Source: Acinetobacter junii CIP 64.5 (GTDB lineage Bacteria > Pseudomonadota > Gammaproteobacteria > Pseudomonadales > Moraxellaceae). From it: a DNA stretch of 64,000 bases. Under the pieces are notes generated by a model, which did no database searches, was not told where the DNA came from, and saw nothing but the letters and a program-made list of their open reading frames with translations. Location of the stretch: positions 151,535-215,534 of the forward strand of contig NZ_KB849654.1 of assembly GCF_000368765.1 (NCBI RefSeq), written 5' to 3'. Position numbers and translations under genes: made by a program. Positions 8,234 through 17,607 of this stretch are shown here, piece by piece. Positions within the stretch are counted from its first letter, which is position 1. The number at the start of each line of letters is the position of its first letter.

Positions 8234-9716
8234 TCTGCTGCTTATTTTCTTGCTTACGTAATGATGCCAAACAATGTTCTATTGTTTTACCGATCCGCGC
8301 ATGCGTTTCTATTGAGGTGATTTTTGGCCATGTTGCTCGCTCACCTTCTTGCTGCAAAATCTTGAAAATCCTAGGTCGAGGATTTTTTAACATATAGTTA
8401 TAATGGCGCAAACCATATTTAGCGATGATATTTACATCACCATAATAACGCTGTCCAAGTATGCCATAGCCATGATCAAGTACTCGACGGATTGGGAAAA
8501 AACCTCCCATATAATTTCGTGTTAAATCCATCACTTCCATCGCAATCGCTTTCCCTTGATGACGGACAATGCGTTGAGGCCAACTTAATACATCTCTACG
8601 AAAACGATCTGTGTCGCTCTGCATAAATGGCACAATATGAGGATTCACCTGACTGGCGATGGTGTAGTTAATATTATAAAGACGCGCCATTTTTTCCTGA
8701 GGAAAATCACTACGCATACTCCCATCCACCCATTTTGTCTTTGCCATATAGGGTGTGTGTTGTCCATCGTAACGCTTACTGGTTAGATGCACAGGCGGAA
8801 ATAATACAGGTACGGCACAAGATGCTAACACTGCGCTCCAAACCAAAACATTAGGTGCAGTTAATGCATTCATAATTCTAGGATTTTGAGCAGTATTATG
8901 CGGTGCTACGACAATATTAATATGTCGTTTAGATTGTTGATATGCCTCAGCAAAAGTTAAATCACCCAAATTATTCATTAAGAATTTTTTGAGATACATC
9001 ACATCAGCCAAACCACCATGCCCCTTAATTAGCTCAGTCACGGTGCGAAAACGGAATGCATCACTAAAAAAATGCTGTCCACCAAGCAACTCAGGGATCT
9101 TATCGTTCTTTGAAACACCAAGCATACCCGTCATAATCGCTCCAGCACTCGACCCAGACAGAACACTTGGCATCAAATCTTGCTCAAATAATGCTTTACA
9201 AACGCCTGTATGAAACAAACCCAAAGTTGCCCCTCCAGAAAACATGAGGGCTGGTTGTCCATAGGCTTTTTGGCATTCTTCAAAGAATTGAATTTTCTCT
9301 TTTAATTGGAAAGTTATACATTCGCTCGAGGCGAGATATTGAAAACAATCACTCACAAGTTCTACATAGTTTTCAATAATTTTTTTTGTTCCTACATATG
9401 TTTCAGCAAATAACATCGGATGACCAATATTTGCAAAATCATAAGATAATCCTTCACGGAGAACATAAATTAAATCAAGTGTTCGATGTTGAGTACGATA
9501 TTTTTTTAATAAGGTGTATCGATTTGATAATGCTTCGGCATCAAAATAGGGCGACTGATTATCGTACTTCCACTCCTCTCTGCCAGATTCCTCATCCAGT
9601 TTTAGCGCGATTTCCTTCCATTCTTGATAACTTCTAGCATGCTGCAAATCCTCTTTTAGGACATCAACCCGATGTTTTTGATAGCTATTTTTCTTTTCTC
9701 TTACTTTATTTAGCAT
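8208..9716 (-). CDS. Patatin-like phospholipase with DUF3336-type N-terminus
   Basis: Predicted lipid acyl hydrolase of 502 aa. The first 150 or so residues resemble the DUF3336 region found before patatin domains in the yeast Tgl3/4/5 type. The patatin domain starts at LMFSGGATLGLFHTG (oxyanion Gly-rich loop, about 157-171), followed by the nucleophile elbow GSSAG (Ser190) and the catalytic Asp in KWVDGSMRSDFP. No signal peptide; probably cytosolic or membrane-associated. The gene leads a two-gene unit with the overlapping kinase-like gene and faces away from the DUF815-type ATPase gene across 177 bp. The physiological lipid cannot be read from the sequence. Confidence 0.9.
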   Translation of the reverse strand: MLNKVREKKNSYQKHRVDVLKEDLQHARSYQEWKEIALKLDEESGREEWKYDNQSPYFDAEALSNRYTLLKKYRTQHRTLDLIYVLREGLSYDFANIGHPMLFAETYVGTKKIIENYVELVSDCFQYLASSECITFQLKEKIQFFEECQKAYGQPALMFSGGATLGLFHTGVCKALFEQDLMPSVLSGSSAGAIMTGMLGVSKNDKIPELLGGQHFFSDAFRFRTVTELIKGHGGLADVMYLKKFLMNNLGDLTFAEAYQQSKRHINIVVAPHNTAQNPRIMNALTAPNVLVWSAVLASCAVPVLFPPVHLTSKRYDGQHTPYMAKTKWVDGSMRSDFPQEKMARLYNINYTIASQVNPHIVPFMQSDTDRFRRDVLSWPQRIVRHQGKAIAMEVMDLTRNYMGGFFPIRRVLDHGYGILGQRYYGDVNIIAKYGLRHYNYMLKNPRPRIFKILQQEGERATWPKITSIETHARIGKTIEHCLASLRKQENKQQNEFYYVDL

Positions 9717-9893
9717 CGTCTGTCCTATCCCGTCTTCATTTTTCTATTCATGCACTTATACAATGCAAAAACCTACTTAAACAATCAAGTATAAATTCTT
9801 GTTATTGTGCATCGTTTTGATGATATTTCCTTTATTTTCGTGCAAGCAGTGCTAGTATCAATCTTCATTAATCACTGAGTTTTGTGTGTTTTT

Positions 9894-10784
9894 ATGGCTA
9901 TTTTAGACTTACCAGAATCTATTCTTGCATCTTTGTCGAATGTTTTGACTCAATTACAGCATGTTCTGCCACAACCGAAGCAACCGACTGATTTTTCTGC
10001 AATCGCTTTTAAATGGGAAAATCAAGAACTGATCGCCATACAACAACCTAAAAAAATGTATCTGGAAGATCTAAAAGGAATAGAGCGTCAAAAAGATAAA
10101 ATCATTCAAAACACCTTGCAGTTTTTAAATGGCCTCCCTGCCAATGATGTTTTATTAACAGGTTCTCGTGGCACAGGAAAATCCTCAATTGTTCGTGCTT
10201 TACTGACAGAATACTCTGATCAAGGACTACGTTTAATTGAAATAGAACGTGATGATTTATCTGATTTACCCAAAATTCAAAAACTGATTGAACAACGTTC
10301 TGAGAAATTTATTGTTTATTGTGATGATTTAGCATTCAACGCAGAAGATGAAAATTATCGCAGTTTGAAAAGCGTGCTAGATGGTTCTCTTCAATCAGGT
10401 TCGAGCAATTTTATTATTTATGCGACGAGTAATCGTCGTCACCTTCTACCTGAATTTATGCATGAAAATACCCCAGTACGGAAAGTAGACGTACCTCAAT
10501 ACACTGAATTACACCCACAAGAAGCGATTGAAGAAAAAATATCTCTTTCAGATCGTTTTGGAATGTGGCTTTCATTCTACCCAATGGACCAGCAACTATA
10601 TTTGCAAATCGTTGAACATTACATTGTTAAAGCAGGCTTAGAATATAACGATATTGTTCGAGGCGAAAGCTTGAAATGGTGTCAAGCACGAGGGCAACGT
10701 TCTGGTCGTGCAGCATACCAATTTTCTAAACACTGGATTGGTTCAAAAAATTTAGAAAAGTTAGCGAATAAAGATCAAACATAA
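9894..10784 (+). CDS. DUF815-type ATP-binding protein
   Basis: P-loop ATPase of 296 aa from the ATG at 9894 (a TTG 12 nt upstream is in frame but has no better ribosome site). Walker A GSRGTGKSS is at about 90-98 and Walker B FIVYCDDLAF at about 139-148. IIYATSNRRHLLPEF is a sensor-1-like Asn strand, followed by a C-terminal helical domain. Layout and length fit the DUF815 AAA+-related family, whose role is not established. It has its own upstream region, divergent from the patatin gene, and is followed by a 12-bp inverted repeat. Confidence 0.85.
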   Translation: MAILDLPESILASLSNVLTQLQHVLPQPKQPTDFSAIAFKWENQELIAIQQPKKMYLEDLKGIERQKDKIIQNTLQFLNGLPANDVLLTGSRGTGKSSIVRALLTEYSDQGLRLIEIERDDLSDLPKIQKLIEQRSEKFIVYCDDLAFNAEDENYRSLKSVLDGSLQSGSSNFIIYATSNRRHLLPEFMHENTPVRKVDVPQYTELHPQEAIEEKISLSDRFGMWLSFYPMDQQLYLQIVEHYIVKAGLEYNDIVRGESLKWCQARGQRSGRAAYQFSKHWIGSKNLEKLANKDQT

Positions 10785-10820
10785 ACTCCTCAGATACTTA
10801 ACTTGCTTCTTAATAGCACT

Positions 10821-10871
10821 CGCAATTGTTTCTTCTTCATTAAGTTTTATAAAAACTAGGAAACAATTGCG
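10821..10871. repeat. 12-bp perfect inverted repeat with 27-nt loop
   Basis: Arms CGCAATTGTTTC (10821-10832) and GAAACAATTGCG (10860-10871). It lies 37 bp after the DUF815-type gene. There is no T tract after the second arm, so it is not a standard terminator, though it could fold in the 3' end of that transcript. Confidence 0.55.
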
Positions 10872-11063
10872 TTGTCAAAGAACTCTGATTTCAATTAGAA
10901 AAACCATATAAATTTCATGTGACTATAAAACAACACCACCTGGTAAGTCAGCATAATTCTCTTTCTAACATTTCCGATAATCATCTAAAACAAACAAATT
11001 TCGCTAGCAGATTAGTTTACTTTTCTATAATATTAGGTAGATCGGTATACTCAATACAAAACC

Positions 11064-11642
11064 ATGAGCAGAAAGTCAGCCAAACAAAAAATCTTAGATG
11101 CAGCATCTATCCTGTTTTATAACGATGGGATAACCAATACTGGCATTAATAGCATTACAGACAAAGCGCAAGTGGCGAAAATGTCGCTCTATAATAATTT
11201 CCCCACGAAATCAGATTTGATTAGCTGCTACATCGAAGCCCGTCATCAAGAATGGTTAGAATTATTTGAAAAAAGGAAAGCTCAAATTCACTCACCTATT
11301 GATGGCATTCTCGCTATTTTTGATGCTTACCATGATCATGCAGAGTTTGCCTATGAAAAAGGTTTTAGGGGCTGCGGCTTGTTAAATGCAGCAGCTGAGT
11401 TTCCTGCTCATAGTCCTGAGCGTCTAGCAGTCAAAAAGCATAAAGATGAAATTGAAAACATTGTTGCTGGCTATCTAATGCAACAATTTGAAGATTCTAA
11501 GAAAGTCCAAGAACTTGCTCTTTTAATTTCTTTTATTTTAGAAGGCTCAATTGCTAGAGCTGGTTTAGAAAGCTCAAGCGTCAAAGTATTTGCAGCGAAG
11601 CAAATGGTTCAACGATTATTAGAACAAGAGATTAAAAATTGA
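11064..11642 (+). CDS. TetR-family transcriptional regulator
   Basis: A 192-aa repressor. The N-terminal helix-turn-helix is clear (KQKILDAASILFYNDGI, then INSITDKAQVAKMSLYNNFPTKSDLI, about residues 7-53). The C-terminal ligand domain contains FRGCGLLNAAAEF, a pattern common in TetR proteins paired with small-molecule exporters. The stop codon overlaps the TTG start of the EamA transporter gene by 4 bp, so the two are co-transcribed and probably functionally linked. A plausible -10 (TATAAT) lies about 45 bp upstream of the ATG. Ligand unknown. Confidence 0.92.
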   Translation: MSRKSAKQKILDAASILFYNDGITNTGINSITDKAQVAKMSLYNNFPTKSDLISCYIEARHQEWLELFEKRKAQIHSPIDGILAIFDAYHDHAEFAYEKGFRGCGLLNAAAEFPAHSPERLAVKKHKDEIENIVAGYLMQQFEDSKKVQELALLISFILEGSIARAGLESSSVKVFAAKQMVQRLLEQEIKN

Positions 11643-12556
11643 ATAGCAAAACTTCAAACCTCAGCTCCCACTCTGGTTTTATTGCAGTTTTGATTGCCTC
11701 AATTTTATGGGGTACTACTGGAACTGCGGCATCTTATGCGCCTAATTTAAGCCCTCTTGCAATAGGAGCAATTGCAATGGGTGGCGGTGGATTACTACAA
11801 GCCTTGCTCGCTCATAAAAAGATTTTAGATCATCTACCACAAATCAAGTCTTACTACTCTTTGCTTCTGATTGGAATGATTTCAGTAGCCATTTATCCTC
11901 TCGCTTTTTACAGCTCAATGCGTATGGCTGGAATTACGATTGGAACGGTAGTCTCAATTGGGTCAGCACCATTATTTACTGCGTTATTAGAAAAAATTTT
12001 CGATAAAAAAGCACTTTCATTGAAATGGTTTATTAGTTTTATTTTTGGTGTTATCGGAGTATTACTTTTATCTGTGGGCGAAACACACTCTCATGGACCA
12101 ACACAAAGCATTTCGACAGATCAAAAAACCATTGGAATCATTCTCGGATTGATTGCAGCTCTCACCTATTCACTATACTCATGGGCTGCTAAAAAAATGA
12201 TTGATCGAGGTGTAGATTCAAAAGCATCAATGGGTTTAATTTTTGGTTTTGGCGCTTTAATCTTATTACCAACATTATTTTTTACGGGTTCAAACCTCTT
12301 TGATGAGTCTGTAAATCTTTATGTTGTTGCCTATATGATGTTGATTCCAATGTTTCTTGGCTATCTACTATTTGGGTATGCGCTAAAAACAATCTCCGCA
12401 AGCACAGCAACTACGCTTACTTTATTCGAGCCACTCGTTGCTGCTTTATTCGCAGTTCTTTTAGTCGGTGAGCAATTAGCACCGATTGGTTGGGTTGGCA
12501 TGGTTTTGATTTTTGTTTGTTTAGCCGTGTTATCTAAAACAGACCGTCCAAAATAA
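11639..12556 (+). CDS. EamA/DMT-family transporter
   Basis: Inner-membrane protein of 305 aa with about ten hydrophobic helices arranged as two EamA repeats (N-terminal repeat starting ILWGTTGTAASY, second ending FEPLVAALFAVLLVGEQ, the usual signature). Drug/metabolite transporter superfamily; substrate unknown. The start is a TTG overlapping the tetR stop (TTGA), with no in-frame ATG before the first membrane helix. Probable target of the upstream TetR regulator. A strong terminator follows. Confidence 0.9.
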   Translation: MNSKTSNLSSHSGFIAVLIASILWGTTGTAASYAPNLSPLAIGAIAMGGGGLLQALLAHKKILDHLPQIKSYYSLLLIGMISVAIYPLAFYSSMRMAGITIGTVVSIGSAPLFTALLEKIFDKKALSLKWFISFIFGVIGVLLLSVGETHSHGPTQSISTDQKTIGIILGLIAALTYSLYSWAAKKMIDRGVDSKASMGLIFGFGALILLPTLFFTGSNLFDESVNLYVVAYMMLIPMFLGYLLFGYALKTISASTATTLTLFEPLVAALFAVLLVGEQLAPIGWVGMVLIFVCLAVLSKTDRPK

Positions 12557-12625
12557 TTTCGAGTTTCAACCAATATTAAATAGCATAGAGCTATGATCAA
12601 TAATTCAATATAAAAATTTAAATCG

Positions 12626-12663
12626 CAGATGCAGAAAATAAACTTTCTCTGCATCTGTTTTTT
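12626..12663 (+). terminator. Rho-independent terminator after the tetR-eamA unit
   Basis: Stem CAGATGCAGA / TCTGCATCTG followed by six T. It sits between the EamA gene and the convergent hypothetical gene. Confidence 0.9.
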
Positions 12664-12684
12664 CTAATACGTTAGTTACTTAGA

Positions 12685-13188
12685 TCAATATTCTTGCGCT
12701 AATTTTTCCAAAGTAAATAACATTTTTTTCACCACACTTCTTTTATGCTGCAACATATTTTTGATATTCGCTGGATTGAAACCAGTTAATTTCGCAATAC
12801 CACGACTGGTCATATATTCACCAGTTTTCTCAAAATGCTTTTCACTCAAAAGTGTTTTGGCATTCGAGAATCTAACCGCTAGCTTATAGTCGCTTAGTTC
12901 AGACCATGCACCTGTTTTATATTCTTGAAAATCAAATTCTTTCTTCTGTTGAGCTGGTTTATCTCGAAGAATATTACTCAAACGATTGATAATGATTTTT
13001 TCTTCACTTTGTTCAATTAATTGATAAAGTTCAGTTTCTTCAAATGAACGGCCCAAAGAAAGATCTTTTTTATATTGTTCAATCACTTTCTCTTTTGATG
13101 TCTCGTTCTCATCACCTTGTTGAATGAGGCATAGAATCTTATATAAAGATTCTAATCGACCACATGTAAAAATATAAGAAATCTTCAA
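12685..13188 (-). CDS. Hypothetical protein with C-terminal helix-turn-helix-like segment
   Basis: A 167-aa protein that I do not recognise. The middle is rich in charged residues and predicted helical. The C-terminus (about residues 127-150, TSRGIAKLTGFNPANIKNML) looks like a DNA-binding helix-turn-helix. The start is a TTG at 13188, supported by GGAG 6 nt upstream; the nearest ATG is out of frame. It is a single-gene unit convergent with the EamA gene. It could be a small regulator, but no function can be assigned. Confidence 0.65.
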   Translation of the reverse strand: MKISYIFTCGRLESLYKILCLIQQGDENETSKEKVIEQYKKDLSLGRSFEETELYQLIEQSEEKIIINRLSNILRDKPAQQKKEFDFQEYKTGAWSELSDYKLAVRFSNAKTLLSEKHFEKTGEYMTSRGIAKLTGFNPANIKNMLQHKRSVVKKMLFTLEKLAQEY

Positions 13189-13346
13189 CTTGTACTCCGC
13201 TATGAGTTTTAGCTCATCAAAATAAATAATTTATTCGACACTTTAACACGATAGCTGTAGCTCCTGAGCTTCAAGCTACACATTAATCAATGATTTGATC
13301 TTTAAATGTCTTAACTTAGAACAGAAGATATTTAACCGACCAAATA

Positions 13347-14354
13347 TCAGGTCGGTTCTAAGTCTGTCATCGGCCATCTAGGTGTAGTTGTGACCGCCAA
13401 ACCATCTTGTTGCCCTGCTTTTAAACGTTGATAACCAGCAAAGGCAATCATTGCACCATTATCTGTACATAAGGCAGGTTCAGCATAATAAACTTGCGCT
13501 TTGATCTTTTTCAAAGAGGTTTCTAATTGCTCACGTAAGCGAACATTCGCACTCACACCTCCAGCAATCACCAATCGTTTCAAACCAGTTTGCTTCAAAG
13601 CTTTCACTGATTTTTTAACCAAAGTATCAACGATTGCTTCTTGGAAAGAAGCTGCGATATCTGCATCACGATTTTCTTCACCCAATTTTTTCAACTGAAC
13701 AGAAACCGCAGTTTTCAAACCACTAAATGAAAAATCCAAGCCTTGATGTAACATCGGGCGAGGAAATTCAAATGCTTGTGAATTACCTTGCAAAGCTAAT
13801 TTGGCAATATTAGGACCACCTGGGTATGGCAATTTCATCATTTTTGCAACTTTATCAAATGCCTCACCCGCCGCATCATCTATCGACTCGCCAAGTAATT
13901 CATATTGACCAATTCCATAAGCTGCCATCAGTTGCGTATGACCACCTGAAACTAGTAAGGCTACAAATGGAAATTCTGGTGGAGTTTCAGAAAGTAAAGG
14001 CGCAAGCATATGACCTTCCATGTGGTGTACACCGATGGCTGGTTTGTTAAATGCAAAAGCCAAAGTGCGTCCAAATAATGCACCTGTCATTAACGCTCCC
14101 ATGAGTCCTGGTCCGCGTGTATATGCAATTGCATCTATTTCTTGTTTTTTGACCCCACTTTGCTCAAGCAACTGATTAATCAAAGGAATCATTTTTCGTA
14201 CATGATCACGTGATGCAAGTTCAGGAACGACACCACCATATTCAGCATGCAGTTTGATCTGACTATATAGAACCTGTCCACGTAAGCCGAGCTCGCTATC
14301 ATAGAGTGCTAACCCAGTTTCATCACACGAAGTTTCTAAGCCCAAAACAATCAT
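13347..14354 (-). CDS. tsaD: tRNA N6-adenosine threonylcarbamoyltransferase TsaD
   Basis: Transfers the threonylcarbamoyl group to A37 of ANN-decoding tRNAs, working with TsaB, TsaC and TsaE in the cytosol. The 335-aa length is standard. It has the ASKHA start [11 protein letters not shown], the metal-binding pair in HHMEGH (His111 and His115), LVSGGHTQL, and [13 protein letters not shown]. The gene is divergent from rpsU across 145 bp, a common arrangement in gammaproteobacteria. Intact. Confidence 0.98.
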   Translation of the reverse strand: MIVLGLETSCDETGLALYDSELGLRGQVLYSQIKLHAEYGGVVPELASRDHVRKMIPLINQLLEQSGVKKQEIDAIAYTRGPGLMGALMTGALFGRTLAFAFNKPAIGVHHMEGHMLAPLLSETPPEFPFVALLVSGGHTQLMAAYGIGQYELLGESIDDAAGEAFDKVAKMMKLPYPGGPNIAKLALQGNSQAFEFPRPMLHQGLDFSFSGLKTAVSVQLKKLGEENRDADIAASFQEAIVDTLVKKSVKALKQTGLKRLVIAGGVSANVRLREQLETSLKKIKAQVYYAEPALCTDNGAMIAFAGYQRLKAGQQDGLAVTTTPRWPMTDLEPT

Positions 14355-14499
14355 TAAACTGCCTTTACAACGATCAAAAATAATATCGAAGCTATTATAG
14401 ACTTGTGATCTGAGTTGTAAATGAGTAAAATACTGACCTTCACTTGCGATCTAGTGCAATCGTGCATTGGGTCTTATCCATAATCTTAGAGGATTTTAC

Positions 14500-14715
14500 A
14501 TGCCACAAGTTAAGTTGAAAGAAGGCGAACCAGTAGACGTAGCTATCCGTCGTTTCAAACGTTCATGCGAAAAAGCGGGTGTTTTAGCTGACGTTCGTAA
14601 GCGCGAATTCTATGAGAAACCAACTCAAGAACGTAAGCGTAAAAAAGCTGCAGCAGTTAAGCGTTATCAAAAGAAATTGACTCGCGAATCTGTACGTACT
14701 ACTCGCCTTTACTAA
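14500..14715 (+). CDS. rpsU: 30S ribosomal protein bS21
   Basis: Small-subunit protein S21, 71 aa and very basic ([14 protein letters not shown]), with the family start [25 protein letters not shown] core. The ATG at 14500 has AGAGGA 7 nt upstream; a longer frame from 14467 has no support. It is followed after 29 bp by the YqeY-type gene, probably in one transcript, and is divergent from tsaD. Confidence 0.98.
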   Translation: MPQVKLKEGEPVDVAIRRFKRSCEKAGVLADVRKREFYEKPTQERKRKKAAAVKRYQKKLTRESVRTTRLY

Positions 14716-14744
14716 TTAATTTGTGATTGATTGCTGAAAAGACT

Positions 14745-15191
14745 ATGACCACTTTAAAAGACCAAATTACTGACGTATTAAAAACTTCAATGCGTGCCAA
14801 AGATATGGCAACAGTAACGGTCATTCGTGGTCTACAAGCAGCAATTAAGCAAATCGAAGTCGATGAGCGCATTGAGCTTGACGATGCTCAGGTTCTTGCG
14901 GTCATTGAAAAACAAATTAAACAACGTAAAGAATCGATCAAGGCCTTTTCTGGCGCTGGTCGAGATGATTTAGCTAGTAAAGAACAAGCCGAAGTTGAGG
15001 TTATTTCTCAATTTCTACCAGCAGCTATGACTGAGGAAGAACTTGATTCTATCATTGAGCAAACGATTGCTGCTCAAGAAGCTACTAGCATGAAAGATAT
15101 GGGTAAGGTGATGAATTCTCTACGTCCGATCATAGCCGGGCGTGCCGATCCTGCACAAGTATCTGCTAAAATCAAAGCAAAATTAAGCTAA
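14745..15191 (+). CDS. yqeY: GatB/YqeY domain-containing protein
   Basis: A 148-aa all-helical protein related to the tRNA-binding tail of GatB. Typical stretches are MRAKDMATVTVIRGL, EKQIKQRKESIKAF, YLP-like QFLPAAMTEEEL and the end MGKVMNSLRPIIAGRADPAQVS. The family probably interacts with tRNA, but the precise role is unresolved. The ATG at 14745 is chosen; a TTG 18 nt upstream is in frame but the family starts near the ATG. It follows rpsU closely, as in many proteobacteria. Confidence 0.93.
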   Translation: MTTLKDQITDVLKTSMRAKDMATVTVIRGLQAAIKQIEVDERIELDDAQVLAVIEKQIKQRKESIKAFSGAGRDDLASKEQAEVEVISQFLPAAMTEEELDSIIEQTIAAQEATSMKDMGKVMNSLRPIIAGRADPAQVSAKIKAKLS

Positions 15192-15257
15192 GCTGCTTTT
15201 ATCCCCCTCTCTATATTAATGTAAATGGATTCATTTAAATGAACCCATCTATCTATA

Positions 15258-15617
15258 TCAATTAAAATTACACTGAATATTATATTTTTTCAGCATTTGC
15301 ATTTCTTTTGATTCTGCAACTTGATTAATCACATCTTGTTTCGTCATCGTTGCATATTGTCCAGTCAAAGATGATCGATTACGCTCAATTGCTTGATATA
15401 AATCCTGCACATATTGATTGGTAATACCACAGAATTTTGCCTGCTGTTCAGGACTAAAACGCGAAAGTTGAGGATCTAAACTACGCAGAAAACCACGCAT
15501 ATCCTGCGCATAATTTGCAGTAATCTTCTCTACAGAATTTACATATTGTTCAACAGAACTCGCTGAACTCACCCCGATCATGCTTATTGCAAAAATAAAA
15601 ATAAAAATCTTTTTCAT
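15258..15617 (-). CDS. Small secreted hypothetical protein
   Basis: A 119-aa protein with a signal peptide (KK, then the hydrophobic run IFIFIFAISMIGV, cleavage likely after SSA-S). The mature part is helical and polar and has only two Cys (about 63 and 116), which could form a disulfide in the periplasm. Family not recognised; probably a conserved Acinetobacter hypothetical. It is convergent with the yqeY gene and starts 40 bp after the GFA-family gene on the same strand. Confidence 0.7.
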   Translation of the reverse strand: MKKIFIFIFAISMIGVSSASSVEQYVNSVEKITANYAQDMRGFLRSLDPQLSRFSPEQQAKFCGITNQYVQDLYQAIERNRSSLTGQYATMTKQDVINQVAESKEMQMLKKYNIQCNFN

Positions 15618-15657
15618 AAATCTTTTAACTTCTCAGTTATTCCTTACGCAGGACATC

Positions 15658-16023
15658 TTATCTTAATTCAACAAAATTTGGCTTATGCTCAGTAAAAAAT
15701 TCTTCCTTTGGTGCAGGAAGTTTGCCCTCTGTAACAGAGCCCAAACGCAAACGAATAATATTGGGTAGATCAGTACGATACGAGTAAATTGGACTTCCAC
15801 AATTCTGGCAGAACACACGAGCTTTATTGGGAGTATGAAAGTATTCTTTTAATTGATCTTGTCCAGATATGAATTGGAATTGGGTTTGATCAATTGGACT
15901 ATTCCAGCCTGCGATACTACCTTGAGCTTGTTGACAATGCTGGCAATAACACAAAATGCTCTGTTCGATTTCCCCATCATATTGATATTGAACTGCTCCA
16001 CATAAACACTGTCCTTTTATCAT
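15658..16023 (-). CDS. GFA-family (glutathione-dependent formaldehyde-activating enzyme-like) protein
   Basis: A 121-aa zinc protein of the Mss4-like fold. The Cys pattern is clear: CLCGAV near the start, CYCQHCQ in the middle and VFCQNCGSP later, which are the two zinc sites of the GFA family. True formaldehyde activation is known for few members, so the reaction here is open. The ATG at 16023 has TTGAGGA 5 nt upstream and is preferred to the TTG at 16035. It lies 15 bp after the M48 protease gene on the same strand. Confidence 0.88.
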   Translation of the reverse strand: MIKGQCLCGAVQYQYDGEIEQSILCYCQHCQQAQGSIAGWNSPIDQTQFQFISGQDQLKEYFHTPNKARVFCQNCGSPIYSYRTDLPNIIRLRLGSVTEGKLPAPKEEFFTEHKPNFVELR

Positions 16024-16038
16024 TATTTTCCTCAATTA

Positions 16039-17481
16039 TTAAATTTTCATTCGGCGATCATCTTGCATTTGTTTTAAACGAGAATCAATTTTTGCTGACA
16101 TCGCCATATTACCTTTCGCCAAACGTTGGGCATGTAGCATTGATTTTATAGCATTTTCTTCATGACCTGACCAATATTCAGCTTCTGCTCGATAACATAA
16201 AACATTAATCGCTTGCAAAGGTGAACTCTTATCTAGATTGGTTGCCTGTTGTAATAGTTGCCACCCCTCCACGTCTCTTTGATTTTTATGTATAAATCGT
16301 TGTACTAAGGTTTGGGCTTCAGCTGCTTTACCTTGTCTTATAAGCACTTCCGCTAATTTATAAGATAAAGCACGATTTTCAGGCATAGTGCGTTGGATTG
16401 AATTGATACTGTTATAAGCCAGATCAATTTTATTTTGACCTAGATAAATATCCGTTTGGATCAATGGAATAAGTACGTGATTTTTTAATTTTAATTTGAC
16501 TTGATCAAGGCTGGTCTGGGCCTGTGCGTAATCGCCTCGCTCTAAATAAAACTTACTGATCGCAAGTAATCCCGCAACATTCTTTTGATTAGCCAAAGCT
16601 TGAAGTTGATTTTCTGTCGCCTGATTTGATACGACATAGGTGTACCATTTCATGATATCAAAATCGAGATCATAAATTTTTGGTTTCACTCGAGGTAACT
16701 GGTTTGCACGTAATCGCGCCTCACTCATACGTTCCGTGGTTAATGGGTGGGTAAACCAGAAATCTGGTAGGAAACTGACTCGGCTAGTAGCACGATGCAT
16801 CGTTTCGAAATAGTCAGCCATACTTTGTGGATTGTAACCAGAGGAATACATGAATTGCATACCGATACGATCCGCTTCACGCTCTTGATTACGACTATAA
16901 CTCAATTGCTTATCCATTAAGGCAGCTTGAGTACCTAGCATTACAGCGGAGCCAACATCACCATCAGCTTGTGAAGCAATCGCAGCTCCTACGAGGATAC
17001 CTGCTAAAGCAAGCAATCCTTGCCCTTTGAAGGCTTCTTGGGATCGGCTGTAGTGACGTTGCGAAACGTGTGCTATCTCGTGAGCCATAACGCCAGCAAT
17101 CTCATCGATATTTTTCGCAGAAGTGATTAAACCCGTGTTTAATGCAAAGAGACCACCAGGAACTGCAAAAGCATTAATTTGGGGGTCTTTAATCACCACT
17201 AGACCAATCGGCTGCCCAAGCTGAGTTTGGCTGAGAATACCTGAAAACACTTGAAGAAACTGATCTTCCAACCATGCATCTTGTACAGTTGGCATTTGAC
17301 GACGCACTTCACGATAGACTTTCTCTCCGATCAATTTTTCTTTTTGCTGATCAAGCAACCCAACACCACTACCGATATCAGGTATTTCAGTTTGACCTGA
17401 AATTTGCGGAGGTAAAAAGACCTGTGTATGACTAAGTTGAGTCGTGGCAAATAAGCCACATGCGAGCAGCAACGGTCTCAA
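16039..17481 (-). CDS. M48-family metalloprotease with TPR tail (BepA/YfgC-like)
   Basis: Periplasmic zinc protease and chaperone-like protein involved, in E. coli BepA, in outer-membrane protein and LptD quality control. The 480-aa protein has an N-terminal signal peptide, the zinc motif HEIAH (His134, Glu135, His138), a downstream third-ligand motif in QEREADRIG, and a C-terminal region of helical TPR-like repeats (from about 290). The start is a TTG at 17481; an in-frame stop lies four codons upstream and no ATG precedes the signal sequence. Orthology to bepA is inferred from architecture. Confidence 0.9.
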   Translation of the reverse strand: MRPLLLACGLFATTQLSHTQVFLPPQISGQTEIPDIGSGVGLLDQQKEKLIGEKVYREVRRQMPTVQDAWLEDQFLQVFSGILSQTQLGQPIGLVVIKDPQINAFAVPGGLFALNTGLITSAKNIDEIAGVMAHEIAHVSQRHYSRSQEAFKGQGLLALAGILVGAAIASQADGDVGSAVMLGTQAALMDKQLSYSRNQEREADRIGMQFMYSSGYNPQSMADYFETMHRATSRVSFLPDFWFTHPLTTERMSEARLRANQLPRVKPKIYDLDFDIMKWYTYVVSNQATENQLQALANQKNVAGLLAISKFYLERGDYAQAQTSLDQVKLKLKNHVLIPLIQTDIYLGQNKIDLAYNSINSIQRTMPENRALSYKLAEVLIRQGKAAEAQTLVQRFIHKNQRDVEGWQLLQQATNLDKSSPLQAINVLCYRAEAEYWSGHEENAIKSMLHAQRLAKGNMAMSAKIDSRLKQMQDDRRMKI

Positions 17482-17550
17482 GTGGTTTCTCTATGATTCT
17501 ACTGGAAAAATTTAATATACCATTTGATTTAGGAGAAATTTGCAACGAAG

Positions 17551-17579
17551 TGTTATAAAAGACAGGAAAATCCTGTCTT
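17551..17579 (-). terminator. Rho-independent terminator for the acyltransferase gene
   Basis: Stem AAGACAGGA / TCCTGTCTT with a short loop, followed on the minus strand by a T-rich stretch. It lies 28 bp after the acyltransferase stop. Confidence 0.75.
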
Positions 17580-17607
17580 ACTTTATGATTTTTGAAATTC
17601 TAAAGAA

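Noticed and set aside
13347..15191. tsaD-rpsU-yqeY as an unusual operon
   Set aside because: tsaD divergent from rpsU with a YqeY-type gene after it is a common gammaproteobacterial arrangement.
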